From: Tolypothrix sp. PCC 7910
GTDB taxonomy: Bacteria; Cyanobacteriota; Cyanobacteriia; Cyanobacteriales; Nostocaceae
Direction: 5' to 3'
Length of the DNA: 64,000 nucleotides
Assembly (NCBI RefSeq): GCF_011769525.1
Contig: NZ_CP050440.1
Span: 5,767,501 to 5,831,500, forward strand
Part shown: positions 54,729 to 64,000 of the stretch, piece after piece
Numbering within the stretch: position 1 is the stretch's first letter
How the letters are laid out: the number at the start of each line of letters is the position of its first letter
Translations under genes and position numbers: made by a program
The notes under the pieces: generated by a model
Told to the model about the DNA's origin: nothing
The model's database searches: none
The model's input: the letters and a program-made list of their open reading frames with translations, nothing else

Positions 54729-56108
54729 ATGCTGCAAGAATCTAATGCGATCGCACTGTTTCCCCAGTTATCAGATGAAGTGTTGCAGCATCTTCAAGAC
54801 TATGGGACTGAGATTGATTTAAATGTAGGTGAATATCTATTTAAAGAAGGCGAACATAGTTACGATTTCCATGTGGTTTTAGATGGGGAAATTCAAGTAA
54901 CTAAGCAGGTGGGAGGACAAGAAAAGCTACTCGCCAAGCATCAGCGAGGTGAGTTTATTGGTGAACTGTCTATATTAACGGAAGCTGATTCCTTTGCAAC
55001 TGGCTATGCAACTCAGCCTAGTCGGGTATTAAAGCTGGAACTCAAAACTTTTAAACAAATTATTGCTACCTTTCCACCCTTAGCTGATGTTGTCCTCTCT
55101 ACTTTTGCTGCTAGAACCAAAGCGGTAGAATCGCAGTTACAACAGCAGGAACAATTAGCATCATTAGGTAAACTCTCCGCCGGATTAGCCCATGAGTTGA
55201 AAAATCCCGCCGCTGCTGGCGCAAGGGTAGCTGAAGAGTTGCGATCGCGATTTCAAGAGTCGCAAACTTTAGCGCTGCGTCTTAATCAATATTCCTTTAC
55301 CCCAGCACAACTAGATTTTTTAGCCCAGTTGCAGCAAGATAGCCGTGTTTCCCATAAATTAGATTTGATTAGTCAAAGCGATCGCGAAGATGAAATTACA
55401 GATTGGCTGGAAGATCATCAGGTAAATCAAGCTTGGCAAATTACATCAACTCTGGTTGATGCTGGATTAGATGCTGACAAGTTAGATGCTTTAGCCGATC
55501 AAATCCCAGATGTAGCGATCAACGATGTTGTGCATTGGTTAGGCGCAAATTTAACTACTCTGGGACTCATTGGCGAAATTGAACAAAGTACAGCTAGGAT
55601 TTCTGAATTGGTGCAATCAATCAAATCCTATGCTCATATTAATCCACTGCAACAACACCAAGTGGATATACATCAAGGTATTGAAAATACTCTAACTATG
55701 CTCGGTCATAAGTTAAAGGGAGGTATCGCTGTTACCCGCGAGTACAACCCAAATTTACCACTGATTAATACCTATGGCAGCGAACTCAACCAAGTTTGGA
55801 CAAATCTGCTGGATAACTCCATTGATGCGTTAGAAGGTAAAGGCAAAATTTGGATACGTACTTATCAAAAAGATGATTATGTAATTGTAGAAATAGCCGA
55901 TAACGGGCCTGGTATCCCCCCAGAAATTCAGACCCGCATTTTTGAACCATTTTTTACTACGAAAGGAGTCGGTAAAGGTAGCGGTTTAGGTTTGGATATT
56001 GTGCATAGTCTCATAGTCGATAAGCATCACGGCCAAATCAACCTTCACTCTCAACCAGGGGATACTAGGTTTCAGGTGTTGTTACCGATATTGGGGAATG
56101 GGGATTAG
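54729..56108 (+). CDS. Histidine kinase with N-terminal cyclic-nucleotide-binding domain (paralogue)
   Basis: A close relative of the preceding kinase with the same layout: nucleotide-binding domain (residues about 10-125, DFHVVLDGEIQVTKQ), phosphoacceptor AHELKNPAAAGARVAEEL with His155, and an ATPase with NQVWTNLLDNSIDAL, IADNGPGIPPE and FTTKGVGKGSGLGLDI. The 459-residue length and similarity throughout suggest a tandem duplication, with an STRR spacer of about 158 bases. The upstream receiver protein may serve both. Confidence 0.92.
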   Translation: MLQESNAIALFPQLSDEVLQHLQDYGTEIDLNVGEYLFKEGEHSYDFHVVLDGEIQVTKQVGGQEKLLAKHQRGEFIGELSILTEADSFATGYATQPSRVLKLELKTFKQIIATFPPLADVVLSTFAARTKAVESQLQQQEQLASLGKLSAGLAHELKNPAAAGARVAEELRSRFQESQTLALRLNQYSFTPAQLDFLAQLQQDSRVSHKLDLISQSDREDEITDWLEDHQVNQAWQITSTLVDAGLDADKLDALADQIPDVAINDVVHWLGANLTTLGLIGEIEQSTARISELVQSIKSYAHINPLQQHQVDIHQGIENTLTMLGHKLKGGIAVTREYNPNLPLINTYGSELNQVWTNLLDNSIDALEGKGKIWIRTYQKDDYVIVEIADNGPGIPPEIQTRIFEPFFTTKGVGKGSGLGLDIVHSLIVDKHHGQINLHSQPGDTRFQVLLPILGNGD

Positions 56109-56200
56109 GTAATGGGTAATGGGTCATGGGTAATGGGTCATGGGTAATGGGTAAGAATTTATCACCCTTAACCCTTGACCCTTGACCCTTGACCAACCCC
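56109..56200. repeat. GGGTAAT/GGGTCAT and CCCTTGA heptamer repeats
   Basis: Units of GGGTAAT and GGGTCAT (56112-56152) followed by CCCTTAA/CCCTTGA units (56165-56194), between the kinase gene and the convergent porin gene. Confidence 0.85.
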
Positions 56201-56202
56201 AA

Positions 56203-58191
56203 TTAAAAATTAAACTGCGTCCTTAAGTTACCAACAAAAATAGTTGGGTTGTTATCGAAGTTATTGGGATTCATGACCACAGAAAAAGAGGGAACAAGGG
56301 CGATATTGCTTGATATCGGTAAGAAATAACTGCCCTCAACCTCATACCAAGTACCACCATTACCGCCTCCAGACACAAGGTATTGGCGACCCGATAAAAT
56401 ATCCATTGGGATGAGGAAAGAAAGTTGCCCCATTGCACCTGGTTTACCCAAATCTGGGAAAGCCATACCAAATTGGAATGACTGAGTATTGATTTCTCCC
56501 CGGGGAATATTGGGGTTAACTGGATAAATATTGGTGCTACCGTAAGTATAACGACCAAAAATGCCAAATTTCGGGGTAATTCGCCAATCAGCATTAATGC
56601 CAAAGGTGTCTGCTGTCCCATTATTGACATCACCACCGAAACCATCATCGGCTACACCATAAAAGGGTTCTGTGAGTCCATACCCTAGTTGTCTTACGCC
56701 ATCTCTATTGAAACGATATCCTTCAATATTAGTACGGGTGTAAAGAAATCTGATATTAGACGTATTACTGGGTCTAAAAGTTAGTTCTGCTGTCAGGGTG
56801 TTAGTCCCGCCAAATAAACCCTGCAATGGATTACTCGCAGAGTTAAATGGTGGACTAGGTAAGTATTCATCAGTCTCACCCAGATAAGCAAGTTTTAGCA
56901 GAAAGTTTTTATTGATATCCCACATTGCGACTGCGCCAGCACCACGGTCAATGGCATTTACTAAGGTACTGTTAGCAGAGTTAAATGTAATGTAGTTAAA
57001 GATTGGTGGCCCTTGTGTAAATGCAAAGGAAAATTGGTTTCCTTCTAAGAAGCGGAAGAAGTTAAACCGAGGCCCTACTACTAGCTGAAAGTTATCAGCG
57101 ACGGGAAATTGATAGTAAAGCTCTCGAATCGTGACTTCAAAAGCATTTGCTGCGCCAGGCCCGGTAGTAAAATCAGCGAATGAGTAATCTAAACCTGCAG
57201 AAGCATAGGAGTTAGCTAAAGGGCCAGGAAAGCCGCTGCTAGAACCCATCGCCAGTTGTAGTACTAGGCTATCTTTCCCTGTGAAAGATGTGACAAAATC
57301 CAGCCATACTAAGCCTGTGAGTGTAGTGCTGGGATCATCAACTCTGACAATTTCGCGATCGCTACTTCCTCTAACTACCCGGTTTCCCGTCTCCCGCTGT
57401 ATACCACCTCCAGAAAACCCAGCGGCTAAATTCATCCAAGCAAAACCAAATAGTTTTGTAGTGGTAGAAAATTGTTGGTTTTCCAGTTTAGCGGTTCGTG
57501 CTTCTAACCCATCTACACGTCCCCGTAGAGTTGCTAGTTCAGCGGAAAATTCTTCTTGTAACTTTTGTAAAGTTCCTAGATCTTCTTTTTTAACTAGATC
57601 AGAGGTAGCTGTAGAAATTAACTCTTGAACTCTTTCTAAACAAGCGTTCAAACCCGCCGCAAATTCATAACGAGTCATCGCACGGTTACCCAGAAAAGTC
57701 CCATTCGGATAACCAGCAATACAGCCATAGCGTTCTACCAAGCTTTGCAAAGCGGTAAAGGCCCAATCTCCTGGCGACACATCCCGTAACTGTGATACGG
57801 AATTTACCTGCGCCATGCCATGATTAACGTCATCTTCACCTGGATTTAAGTTGAGATCGGCAGCGTTAGAACTAAACTGACTAAATCCATCAACCGAGGT
57901 GACACCAGATGTTGTCAAAGGTGATCCTAATTCCTGTTTGCTCTCACCCAAACTAGATTCATTGTTTGACTGATTTAAAGGATACTGATCAACTACACTT
58001 TCCTGAAGAGTTGTTAATGGCTGTTCTACTGTACTAGTATCCTCTGCTTTCAAATTATTGATTACACCACCCTGAGCCTGAGCTAATACTTGCAAAGGGT
58101 TGGCTAGCACACCAGACGAAAGCAGTAAAGCAATCCATAAAGCTTTTAATGCAGCTAGTTTAGCTTGCCGATTATTTACATTATTCAACAT
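56203..58191 (-). CDS. Iron uptake porin (SLH domain plus OprB barrel)
   Basis: Outer-membrane porin of 662 residues: N-terminal signal region (KALWIALLLSSGVLANPLQVLAQA), a Ser/Asn-rich linker, and an SLH domain (residues about 134-200, VSPGDWAFTALQSLVERYGCIAGYPNGTF, described in part). A coiled-coil heptad stretch (LGTLQKLQEEFSAELATLRG, about 210-240) comes next. The rest is a beta-barrel of the OprB type, ending with a terminal Phe (TQFNF), typical of outer-membrane proteins. Cyanobacterial members of this group are reported to help iron and small-solute uptake. Confidence 0.92.
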   Translation of the reverse strand: MLNNVNNRQAKLAALKALWIALLLSSGVLANPLQVLAQAQGGVINNLKAEDTSTVEQPLTTLQESVVDQYPLNQSNNESSLGESKQELGSPLTTSGVTSVDGFSQFSSNAADLNLNPGEDDVNHGMAQVNSVSQLRDVSPGDWAFTALQSLVERYGCIAGYPNGTFLGNRAMTRYEFAAGLNACLERVQELISTATSDLVKKEDLGTLQKLQEEFSAELATLRGRVDGLEARTAKLENQQFSTTTKLFGFAWMNLAAGFSGGGIQRETGNRVVRGSSDREIVRVDDPSTTLTGLVWLDFVTSFTGKDSLVLQLAMGSSSGFPGPLANSYASAGLDYSFADFTTGPGAANAFEVTIRELYYQFPVADNFQLVVGPRFNFFRFLEGNQFSFAFTQGPPIFNYITFNSANSTLVNAIDRGAGAVAMWDINKNFLLKLAYLGETDEYLPSPPFNSASNPLQGLFGGTNTLTAELTFRPSNTSNIRFLYTRTNIEGYRFNRDGVRQLGYGLTEPFYGVADDGFGGDVNNGTADTFGINADWRITPKFGIFGRYTYGSTNIYPVNPNIPRGEINTQSFQFGMAFPDLGKPGAMGQLSFLIPMDILSGRQYLVSGGGNGGTWYEVEGSYFLPISSNIALVPSFSVVMNPNNFDNNPTIFVGNLRTQFNF

Positions 58192-58641
58192 GGAATTCTC
58201 ACACCTGTTTCTAAATCTTTGCCACAGAATTCATCAGAACCAACTCATGAGTCCTTTTGTGACTAGATATATTCTGGGAAAATCATACAGTAGTTAGGAG
58301 AAGGATGAAAATCAATGACAAAGAAATATTAGTATTTCAGCTTCATTCCTGCTAGCTATACTAATCCTCTAGCATAGGTAAAGTAAAGCTCCTATGGGTC
58401 TGGATTTTAAAACTAAAGTAGGGTTCTTGTATCAGGCTTTGGCAAGCTTTTGATATAACTCCACAAATCACAAAAATCCCATCCAGAAAGTAAAGTGAAG
58501 ATCTTGGTATGAGAAAATGATTAAAAAATTAACATTATTGATGAGGATGAAATTTCGGTTAGGGCTATAATTTTATTATACTTCAATTGATCCGCATAAT
58601 TAGCTAGATAGTAACCTACTCATAAGTTATAACAGAGTACA

Positions 58642-58740
58642 ATGACTGGGCAAAAGAGAATTAGTTCTCTGGATAATCAAAGAAACATTTTTGAGCAAGT
58701 AATTCTGGCACAGTCTCGTCAAATTGAGGCAGCGCAGTAA
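58642..58740 (+). CDS. Possible small protein, 32 aa
   Basis: ATG at 58642, stop TAA at 58738-58740. It encodes MTGQKRISSLDNQRNIFEQV and continues to a helix-forming ILAQSRQIEAAQ end. The composition is charged and helical with no hydrophobic stretch. The terminator starts 24 bases after the stop. The ribosome-binding site is weak (AACAGAGTACA). I recognise no family, and it could instead be part of a non-coding transcript. Confidence 0.4.
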   Translation: MTGQKRISSLDNQRNIFEQVILAQSRQIEAAQ

Positions 58741-58763
58741 TTATCAGCACCTAACTTGATAAT

Positions 58764-58799
58764 AGGGCATAAAGCATTGATTTTCATGCCCTCTTTTTG
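58764..58799 (+). terminator. Rho-independent terminator
   Basis: AGGGCAT (58764-58770) with ATGCCCT (58786-58792), then a C and five T. Directly downstream of the 32-residue ORF and 280 bases upstream of the RTX gene. Confidence 0.75.
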
Positions 58800-59078
58800 G
58801 TGGACTACAAGCCCGTAGGGTTATAGCTTAAACAAGCTAAGAGATCTGAAGAGGCTCTAGAAGCCTGGATAAAGGGGGTAATGAGACTTTTATGATTGGC
58901 TCTGGGCGATCATTTATCAATCAGATGACCTAAAAATAGGGTTTAGGGATTGGAAAAATGTCAGCTAGTAATGATGGCTACTTTCCTCACTTAAATAATG
59001 TGAAAGATGGGTTGAGATCGTCACAGCTTCCTAAATGATGTGATTTGCAAAAAATATTAACGGAGTAAAGAATATCAA

Positions 59079-61700
59079 ATGGCATTAAACGCACAGGAAC
59101 AACAAAATTTTGATGTAGTTCAAAAGTTTTTTCAATCATTTCTAGATAACACTCTTTTTGATTATATTGATAAAAATTTTGACCCAAATATTAAACCGAG
59201 AATTGTCACAACAACACAAGGGATAAATAATCCATCAGATTATTCAGATAACACATTTGCACACGAATTACAAGGTCTAGACCCACTCACCGGACTCAAG
59301 AATGGCATTCCAGACCTAAAAGCTTTCTTTATTGACTTGCCTACTGAATTCGATGTTGTTGATTTCCAAATTGCTAAATTTGTCGTTGAAAATAACAATG
59401 TTGTTGTTTACGGCGCACTTACTTATGTTAATAAAGAAACGGGTAACCGAACAGCATCATTACCATTTTTTATCGATTTCACTTTAAAAGATGGCAAAAT
59501 TTCTGAATACAGCACCTATGACGACACCTTTTCCTTTGGAGCTACAGCTCGTCAGGGTGGAGACTGGAGGCGGTTTTGGGATGGAGAGTGGACAAATATC
59601 TTGTTTGGGAAAAAAGATGCAGACACTTTAGAAGGGAATAAAACTGAAAAAAATGTTATTTACGGCTACCAAGGTAATGACTCTCTAAAGGGAGGCCAAA
59701 ATGATGATGTCCTTTGGGGCGGTAGTGGAGATGATAATTTAGATGGACAAGGTGGAAATGATACGCTCTACGGCAATACAGGTAACAATACCTTAACAGG
59801 TGGAGCCGGTAATGATGTATTTGGAATTGGTTTAGATCAAGGCAACAATACGATTACTGATTTCGTATTTGGTGAAGATAAGTTAGCTTTAACCGGAAGT
59901 TTATCCGTTTTTAAAAAAGATGTAAATGGAAATGTAATTCTTGATAGTAACGGCAAACCAATACTTGATGTTAATGCTCAAGATAAGAGTATTATTGGCA
60001 ATTTAAAGATTACAGCCAATGGTAACAATCTTACAATCAGCACTACTGATGGTACATCTCTAGCAGCTTTAACAGGAGCAGCATCAGCCTGGGCTAGTCT
60101 CTCAGACGAACAGAAGCGAGATTCTTTCCAAAAAACATCTAAAATCGAGCCGAACACACCTGAGGCTGCGCCAGGAACAGTTGATGAAAACTTAAATCGT
60201 CAAGTAGTTAAGGGCTTTTTTGACTCTTTTGCTAAGGACAATTTCTTTAACTATATAGATAACAATTTTACGGATAATATCCGTTACACTGAGATAACTC
60301 CTACATTGGGAGTCAACAATCCCTTAGATTATTCAGACGATAGCTTTACCCACGAACGGCAAGTTGTTCTTCCTATCACTGGAATTAAGGTAGGAAAAGA
60401 GGAAGTAAAAGGCTTATTTAAGGATTTATTCAGTGAGTTTCAGGTTTTAGACTTCCAAACTGATAAATTCGTCGTAGAAGATAATAATGTATTAGTTTTC
60501 GGGACTTTTTCCTATCTCAATAAAGCAACGGGTAACCGAACTGAATCATTACACTTTGTTAGTGACATTACCCTTCAAGATGGGAAAATCTCTAAGGTAC
60601 AGGAATATTATGATACCTATTCACTCGCCGCAACAGCTCGTCAGGGTGGAGAATGGAGAAGATTTTGGGATGGAGAATGGATAAATTTCTCTTCTGGAAC
60701 AAACGCAGCAGAAACTTTGACAGGAAATCAAACCGAAAAAAATATCATCTATGGCTATCAGAATAATGACACCCTCTATGGCGGTAATAAGGATGATGTA
60801 ATTTGGGGTGGTAGCGGAAATGATATTCTCGATGGTAAAAAAGGTGCAGACACCCTCTACGGAAATGAAGGAGCAGATACATTTGTCTTGGGGGAAGGTA
60901 ATGGAACTGACACGATTAATGACTTTGAAAAAGGTAGTGATAAAATCAAACTGCTCAAAGACCTGAGTTTTAGTCAGTTGAGCATTACCCCCACTAACGG
61001 AAATACGGAAATCAAGGTAAATACAACTAACGAAGTCTTGGCTGTACTCAAAGGCTCAGTTCAGCTAGATGCATCAGATTTTATCGCCAGTCTCAATATT
61101 GGTACACCAAATGGAGATAATCTTACTGCCGGATTAAATGATTTTGATGGTAATGCCAACGTTGCGTTCACTGGTGCAGGTGATGATGAAGTAGATCTCA
61201 CTACCTCAAAAACTGGGCGGAACCGCATTTTTGGTGGTAGTGGTGTCGATACCATCTACGTGAGCAAAAACGATCGCGTCTTTGGTGGTTCAGGTAACGA
61301 CATTTTTGATGCTACCGATGGTCAAGGTGGTAACCGCATTTCAGGTGGTGTTGGCGATGATACATTCTATCTTGGTAGTGGCGATCGGGCTTTAGGTGGT
61401 GAAGGTAACGATATCTTCTATGTTCAAGAAGGCGGAAATAACATCCTGACTGGTGGTGCGGGTGCTGACCAGTTCTGGGTGGTTAATGCTGAAATTCCCA
61501 ATAAACCCAACACCATTACTGACTTTGTACTTGGTACAGATGTCGTTGGAATTGGTGGCTATGTAAAAGCTGACCTTACCTTTGGTCAAGATGCTCAAAG
61601 CAATGCCATTTTGGCTGTCAAAGGTACTAATGTTGCTACATTCCTGGGGATTACCCAAGCTCAACTACAAGCCGAAAGCACTAAATTTGTTTTTGGCTAA
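59079..61700 (+). CDS. RTX-type calcium-binding protein with two SnoaL/NTF2-like domains
   Basis: The 873-residue protein has an NTF2-like domain at residues about 5-170 followed by RTX nonapeptides (GGSGDDNLDGQGGNDTLYGN, about 205-245). A second copy of the NTF2-like domain (about 370-535) follows with more RTX units (about 555-605), and a last RTX block (about 700-800). The two copies share the TARQGG-WRRFWDGEW motif at their ends. There is no N-terminal signal peptide; RTX proteins usually leave by type I secretion using the C-terminus. No secretion genes are nearby. It is probably extracellular. A terminator follows at 61741. Confidence 0.92.
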   Translation: MALNAQEQQNFDVVQKFFQSFLDNTLFDYIDKNFDPNIKPRIVTTTQGINNPSDYSDNTFAHELQGLDPLTGLKNGIPDLKAFFIDLPTEFDVVDFQIAKFVVENNNVVVYGALTYVNKETGNRTASLPFFIDFTLKDGKISEYSTYDDTFSFGATARQGGDWRRFWDGEWTNILFGKKDADTLEGNKTEKNVIYGYQGNDSLKGGQNDDVLWGGSGDDNLDGQGGNDTLYGNTGNNTLTGGAGNDVFGIGLDQGNNTITDFVFGEDKLALTGSLSVFKKDVNGNVILDSNGKPILDVNAQDKSIIGNLKITANGNNLTISTTDGTSLAALTGAASAWASLSDEQKRDSFQKTSKIEPNTPEAAPGTVDENLNRQVVKGFFDSFAKDNFFNYIDNNFTDNIRYTEITPTLGVNNPLDYSDDSFTHERQVVLPITGIKVGKEEVKGLFKDLFSEFQVLDFQTDKFVVEDNNVLVFGTFSYLNKATGNRTESLHFVSDITLQDGKISKVQEYYDTYSLAATARQGGEWRRFWDGEWINFSSGTNAAETLTGNQTEKNIIYGYQNNDTLYGGNKDDVIWGGSGNDILDGKKGADTLYGNEGADTFVLGEGNGTDTINDFEKGSDKIKLLKDLSFSQLSITPTNGNTEIKVNTTNEVLAVLKGSVQLDASDFIASLNIGTPNGDNLTAGLNDFDGNANVAFTGAGDDEVDLTTSKTGRNRIFGGSGVDTIYVSKNDRVFGGSGNDIFDATDGQGGNRISGGVGDDTFYLGSGDRALGGEGNDIFYVQEGGNNILTGGAGADQFWVVNAEIPNKPNTITDFVLGTDVVGIGGYVKADLTFGQDAQSNAILAVKGTNVATFLGITQAQLQAESTKFVFG

Positions 61701-62831
61701 TCTTTCAGGCATGAGTTTCCTGCGTGTTAATTTTGTTTAAGATAAAGCCCGTCTAAGCGGGCTTTATCTACAGCCTGTACTCAAAAAAATTTTGAGCGCA
61801 TGAATAGCCTTTTGCTTGGTCAAATTTGATGCAGCAATACTTAACCATCTAGCTATCTAGACACACAAAGAAGTATTAGCAATAGCATTATTTTAAAGAT
61901 GGGAGCAAACCCTAACTGCTCTGCTCCAACTCCCAGTTAGAGCCAATTTCTGTCAAAATGAAATGCCCCATTACCACTTAAATTCCTTTCTAGAAAAGTT
62001 TGCCAGCAATGATCGAAAAATTTACATAACTAGGGCTGAAATTAGTGTTATATTACACTCGTCTCATCTAATTATTAGATCCTTAAAAGTGAAAAAGCTT
62101 GGCAAAGGGAAATTACCTCTCTGGAGAATCAGCGATACACTTTCCAGCCAGTAATTAGAGGGCACTCTAAGACACCGAGGCACAGAGATACAACAATTCT
62201 AGTGCATCGGTAGACAAGTGTTCATAACCCTGATTTTGTTGAAACCATCGAATTAAATGTGCGACCTTATGTTGGCATACTCTCAAATAAACACTGAAAT
62301 CGTCAATACCAATTGCATAGATCCACTTTTCTCTGTTGATCATCTCAAAGATGAATTTACAGTATTTGTGATTTGTGATTTGTGATATTGGTTGCTGGCG
62401 CTGTTAAACACTAATTGAAAGTTTTTAAGAAGCACAGATTATAACCCATGCCTAGTAAGGATTTAAGGTTTTCATTTTTAATGTGTTTCCTTTATTTATT
62501 GTTAGAGCTTAATAGCGTTAGTCGCAGGCTTATATCAAAACTTACATCTATAAACCAAAGTTCCGCTTAAAAGGGGATTCGATATCTTCCCTTCTTTTTA
62601 GATAAGTATTAAAAAGATGTGAGAGGTTCGCGCGTGGTCTATTGCTTTGAAAATCTTTTTCAGTAAAGCCCCACAAAAAGGGTATGGAATTCAATCATTG
62701 CTGGATTGTGTTTGACTTCTTTCTACCCAAAATCAAGCCTTAATATTTCCGACCCTTTTACGGTTTTACTTGAGTCATCACTCTTACCCAGACAACATAG
62801 ACAACATAACTAAACGGAGTTTGTATATCAT
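61701..62831. other. Gene-poor region between two RTX genes
   Basis: About 1.1 kb. Holds the terminator of the first RTX gene (61741-61768) and then AT-rich sequence. The 63-residue open frame at 61963-62154 has no features to support it as a gene. Confidence 0.5.
61741..61768 (+). terminator. Terminator of the RTX gene
   Basis: A perfect 11-base stem, GATAAAGCCCG (61741-61751) with CGGGCTTTATC (61758-61768), and a six-base loop, about 40 bases after the stop codon. A long stem with T-rich 3' arm but no long T tract. Confidence 0.75.
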
Positions 62832-64000
62832 ATGGCAGGATATAGCGTAGAAGAACAAAAGCATATACAGCTTGTCCAAGATTTCTTTGCAGCGCAAAAA
62901 GACAAGAGCATATTAAATAATGCGGGCAAGGCAGGCAATTTCTTTGCCAATAATGCCAGGTTTATATTTATCCGTGGGGGCGAAGAAAGACTAGGTAGAG
63001 GAGACGAAACAGGCCCGGAAAGTCTACTTTCTAGCACACCAACACCATATTCAACGTCAAAAGGTGGTCTGCCACTCAAAGGCTTAAACTTTCTGACTTC
63101 TGACCCAGCAAAAGGAAAATTTGACCTTTACGATGTTAAAGTCGTTCCGCGGACTGGTGGTTATACCACAGAAGCTACCCAGCTAGACACTAACGCTTAC
63201 ACTGATGTGTCTGTAGCTCATGAAACACCTGACCTAATTCCATTTAGTGGTAACTTTGTTGGGCCTAGTGGAGTAGAGAATTTTTACAAAGAGTTTTTCA
63301 ATAACTTTGACATAGTTTCCTTCATTAGCAATACAGATGAGTACGCCACGGTAAAGGGAAAAACATCACCATATCCCTATGGAATTATTGCCAATGGCAA
63401 TAATTTGGCAGTATATGGGGAATATGAATTCCACAACAAGTTTACTGGAAATAATGCCAAGTCTCCCTTCCGCATTGATATTGAGTTTGAAAATGGTCCA
63501 GATGGCAAAATCAAAACCTATCAGTTGTGGACTGATGTTCATACCTTAGCAGCAGCGATGCGAGAAGGCGGATCATTTAGAGAACAATATGGTTTGACCG
63601 TCCCGATCATTAAGACTGGGCCAAATCCAGAAGATTTCAGTTTTCCGACATACTCGCAATTAGACCAGAGTAAGTTTCAACAGAACCCAGTATTTGGTCG
63701 TCAATACGATCCAAATGGCTATCTAATTGATCAAAATGGCAACCCCACTAATAATAACCCCTTTCAGCAAGGGAAAGTTAATGAGAAGAATTTTTTGCCA
63801 CTGTATATACAATGGGGTACTGGGAAAGACAATCTACTTAGTGGCTTTACAGACAAAACAAAATACTACGATCCCAAACTCCCTAACGATCAGCTATATG
63901 GGTTACAAGGTAATGACACCTTAATTGGTCTTGAAGGTGACGATGAATTGTATGGTGGTAGTGGAAATGACTCATTAGATGGAGGAGCAGGCAATGATAC
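62832..64000 (+). CDS. RTX-type calcium-binding protein with NTF2-like domain (partial, cut by window end)
   Basis: ATG at 62832; the frame is open to the window end (about 389 codons seen). Translation begins MAGYSVEEQKHIQLVQDFF and continues as an NTF2/SnoaL-like domain to residue about 245. It shows MREGGSFREQYG where the first RTX protein has TARQGG-WRRFWDGEW. After a linker (residues about 260-350) come RTX units: LYGLQGNDTLIGLEGDDELY and GGSGNDSLDGGAGND at the end. It is probably a paralogue of the upstream gene in a tandem arrangement. Confidence 0.9.
   Translation, partial: MAGYSVEEQKHIQLVQDFFAAQKDKSILNNAGKAGNFFANNARFIFIRGGEERLGRGDETGPESLLSSTPTPYSTSKGGLPLKGLNFLTSDPAKGKFDLYDVKVVPRTGGYTTEATQLDTNAYTDVSVAHETPDLIPFSGNFVGPSGVENFYKEFFNNFDIVSFISNTDEYATVKGKTSPYPYGIIANGNNLAVYGEYEFHNKFTGNNAKSPFRIDIEFENGPDGKIKTYQLWTDVHTLAAAMREGGSFREQYGLTVPIIKTGPNPEDFSFPTYSQLDQSKFQQNPVFGRQYDPNGYLIDQNGNPTNNNPFQQGKVNEKNFLPLYIQWGTGKDNLLSGFTDKTKYYDPKLPNDQLYGLQGNDTLIGLEGDDELYGGSGNDSLDGGAGND

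Larger units (their letters stand above)
58192..59078. other. Intergenic region with small ORF and terminator
   Basis: About 890 bases between the porin start and the RTX gene. It contains a 32-codon ORF (58642-58740) followed closely by a terminator (58764-58799). The remaining sequence is AT-rich with no repeat recognised. Confidence 0.5.

Noticed and set aside
61963-62154. 63-residue ORF between the RTX genes
   Set aside because: No motif, no ribosome-binding site, and AT-rich spacer on both sides.

Overview
The window is chromosomal DNA from a filamentous, nitrogen-fixing cyanobacterium of the Nostoc/Anabaena/Calothrix type (Nostocales). The reasons are: a chlorophyll biosynthesis methyltransferase, a minCDE cluster, a hupSL uptake hydrogenase of the cyanobacterial (signal-peptide-free) kind, an iron-uptake porin with an SLH domain, many GCGATCGC (HIP1) octamers on both strands, and several heptamer tandem repeats (STRRs) between genes. 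Strain identity cannot be read from the window.

Layout. 0.6-4.5 kb: two ammonium transporters on the minus strand with a small UPF0060 membrane protein between them. 5.2-7.4 kb: purE and a divergent nagA, then a small conserved-looking protein. 7.6-13.9 kb: a cation:proton antiporter with USP domains, chlM, and small membrane or unknown proteins. 14.2-18.0 kb: an overlapping pair of P-loop ATPase genes, the second with a membrane domain. 18.3-20.7 kb: minE, minD and a minC with an unusual repeat-rich N-terminus. 20.9-25.1 kb: a four-carbon acid sugar kinase-family protein, a membrane protein, and a Ser/Thr kinase fused to a formylglycine-generating-enzyme (C-type lectin fold) domain. 25.4-30.0 kb: a NifU-like gene and three tiny genes divergent from hupS and an uninterrupted hupL. 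30.0-35.7 kb: a toxin-antitoxin pair, a glutamate-type dehydrogenase, a carotenoid oxygenase and an FBT-family transporter.

The most unusual part is 37.6-56.1 kb. After about 2 kb without a recognisable gene comes a mostly co-directional set: a DJ-1/PfpI protein, a ThDP decarboxylase-like enzyme, four small SnoaL/NTF2-like proteins, an SDR lacking its catalytic Tyr and Lys, a CoxS-like protein that has lost six of eight iron-sulfur cysteines, a canonical SDR, XdhC, a zinc-type oxidoreductase, another SDR on the opposite strand, and a CoxL-like molybdoenzyme subunit with Asp at the catalytic Glu position. No CoxM (FAD subunit) is present. A response regulator/thioredoxin-reductase-like fusion without its CxxC and two cyclic-nucleotide-domain histidine kinases follow. 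I read this as a possible pathway or signalling locus built around a molybdo-hydroxylase stripped of its electron-transfer parts. Its substrate is unknown.

56.2-64 kb holds an SLH/OprB porin, a possible 32-residue small ORF with its own terminator, and two RTX-type calcium-binding proteins that again carry NTF2/SnoaL-like domains (one duplicated; the other truncated by the window end). The same fold therefore occurs seven times between 40 and 64 kb.
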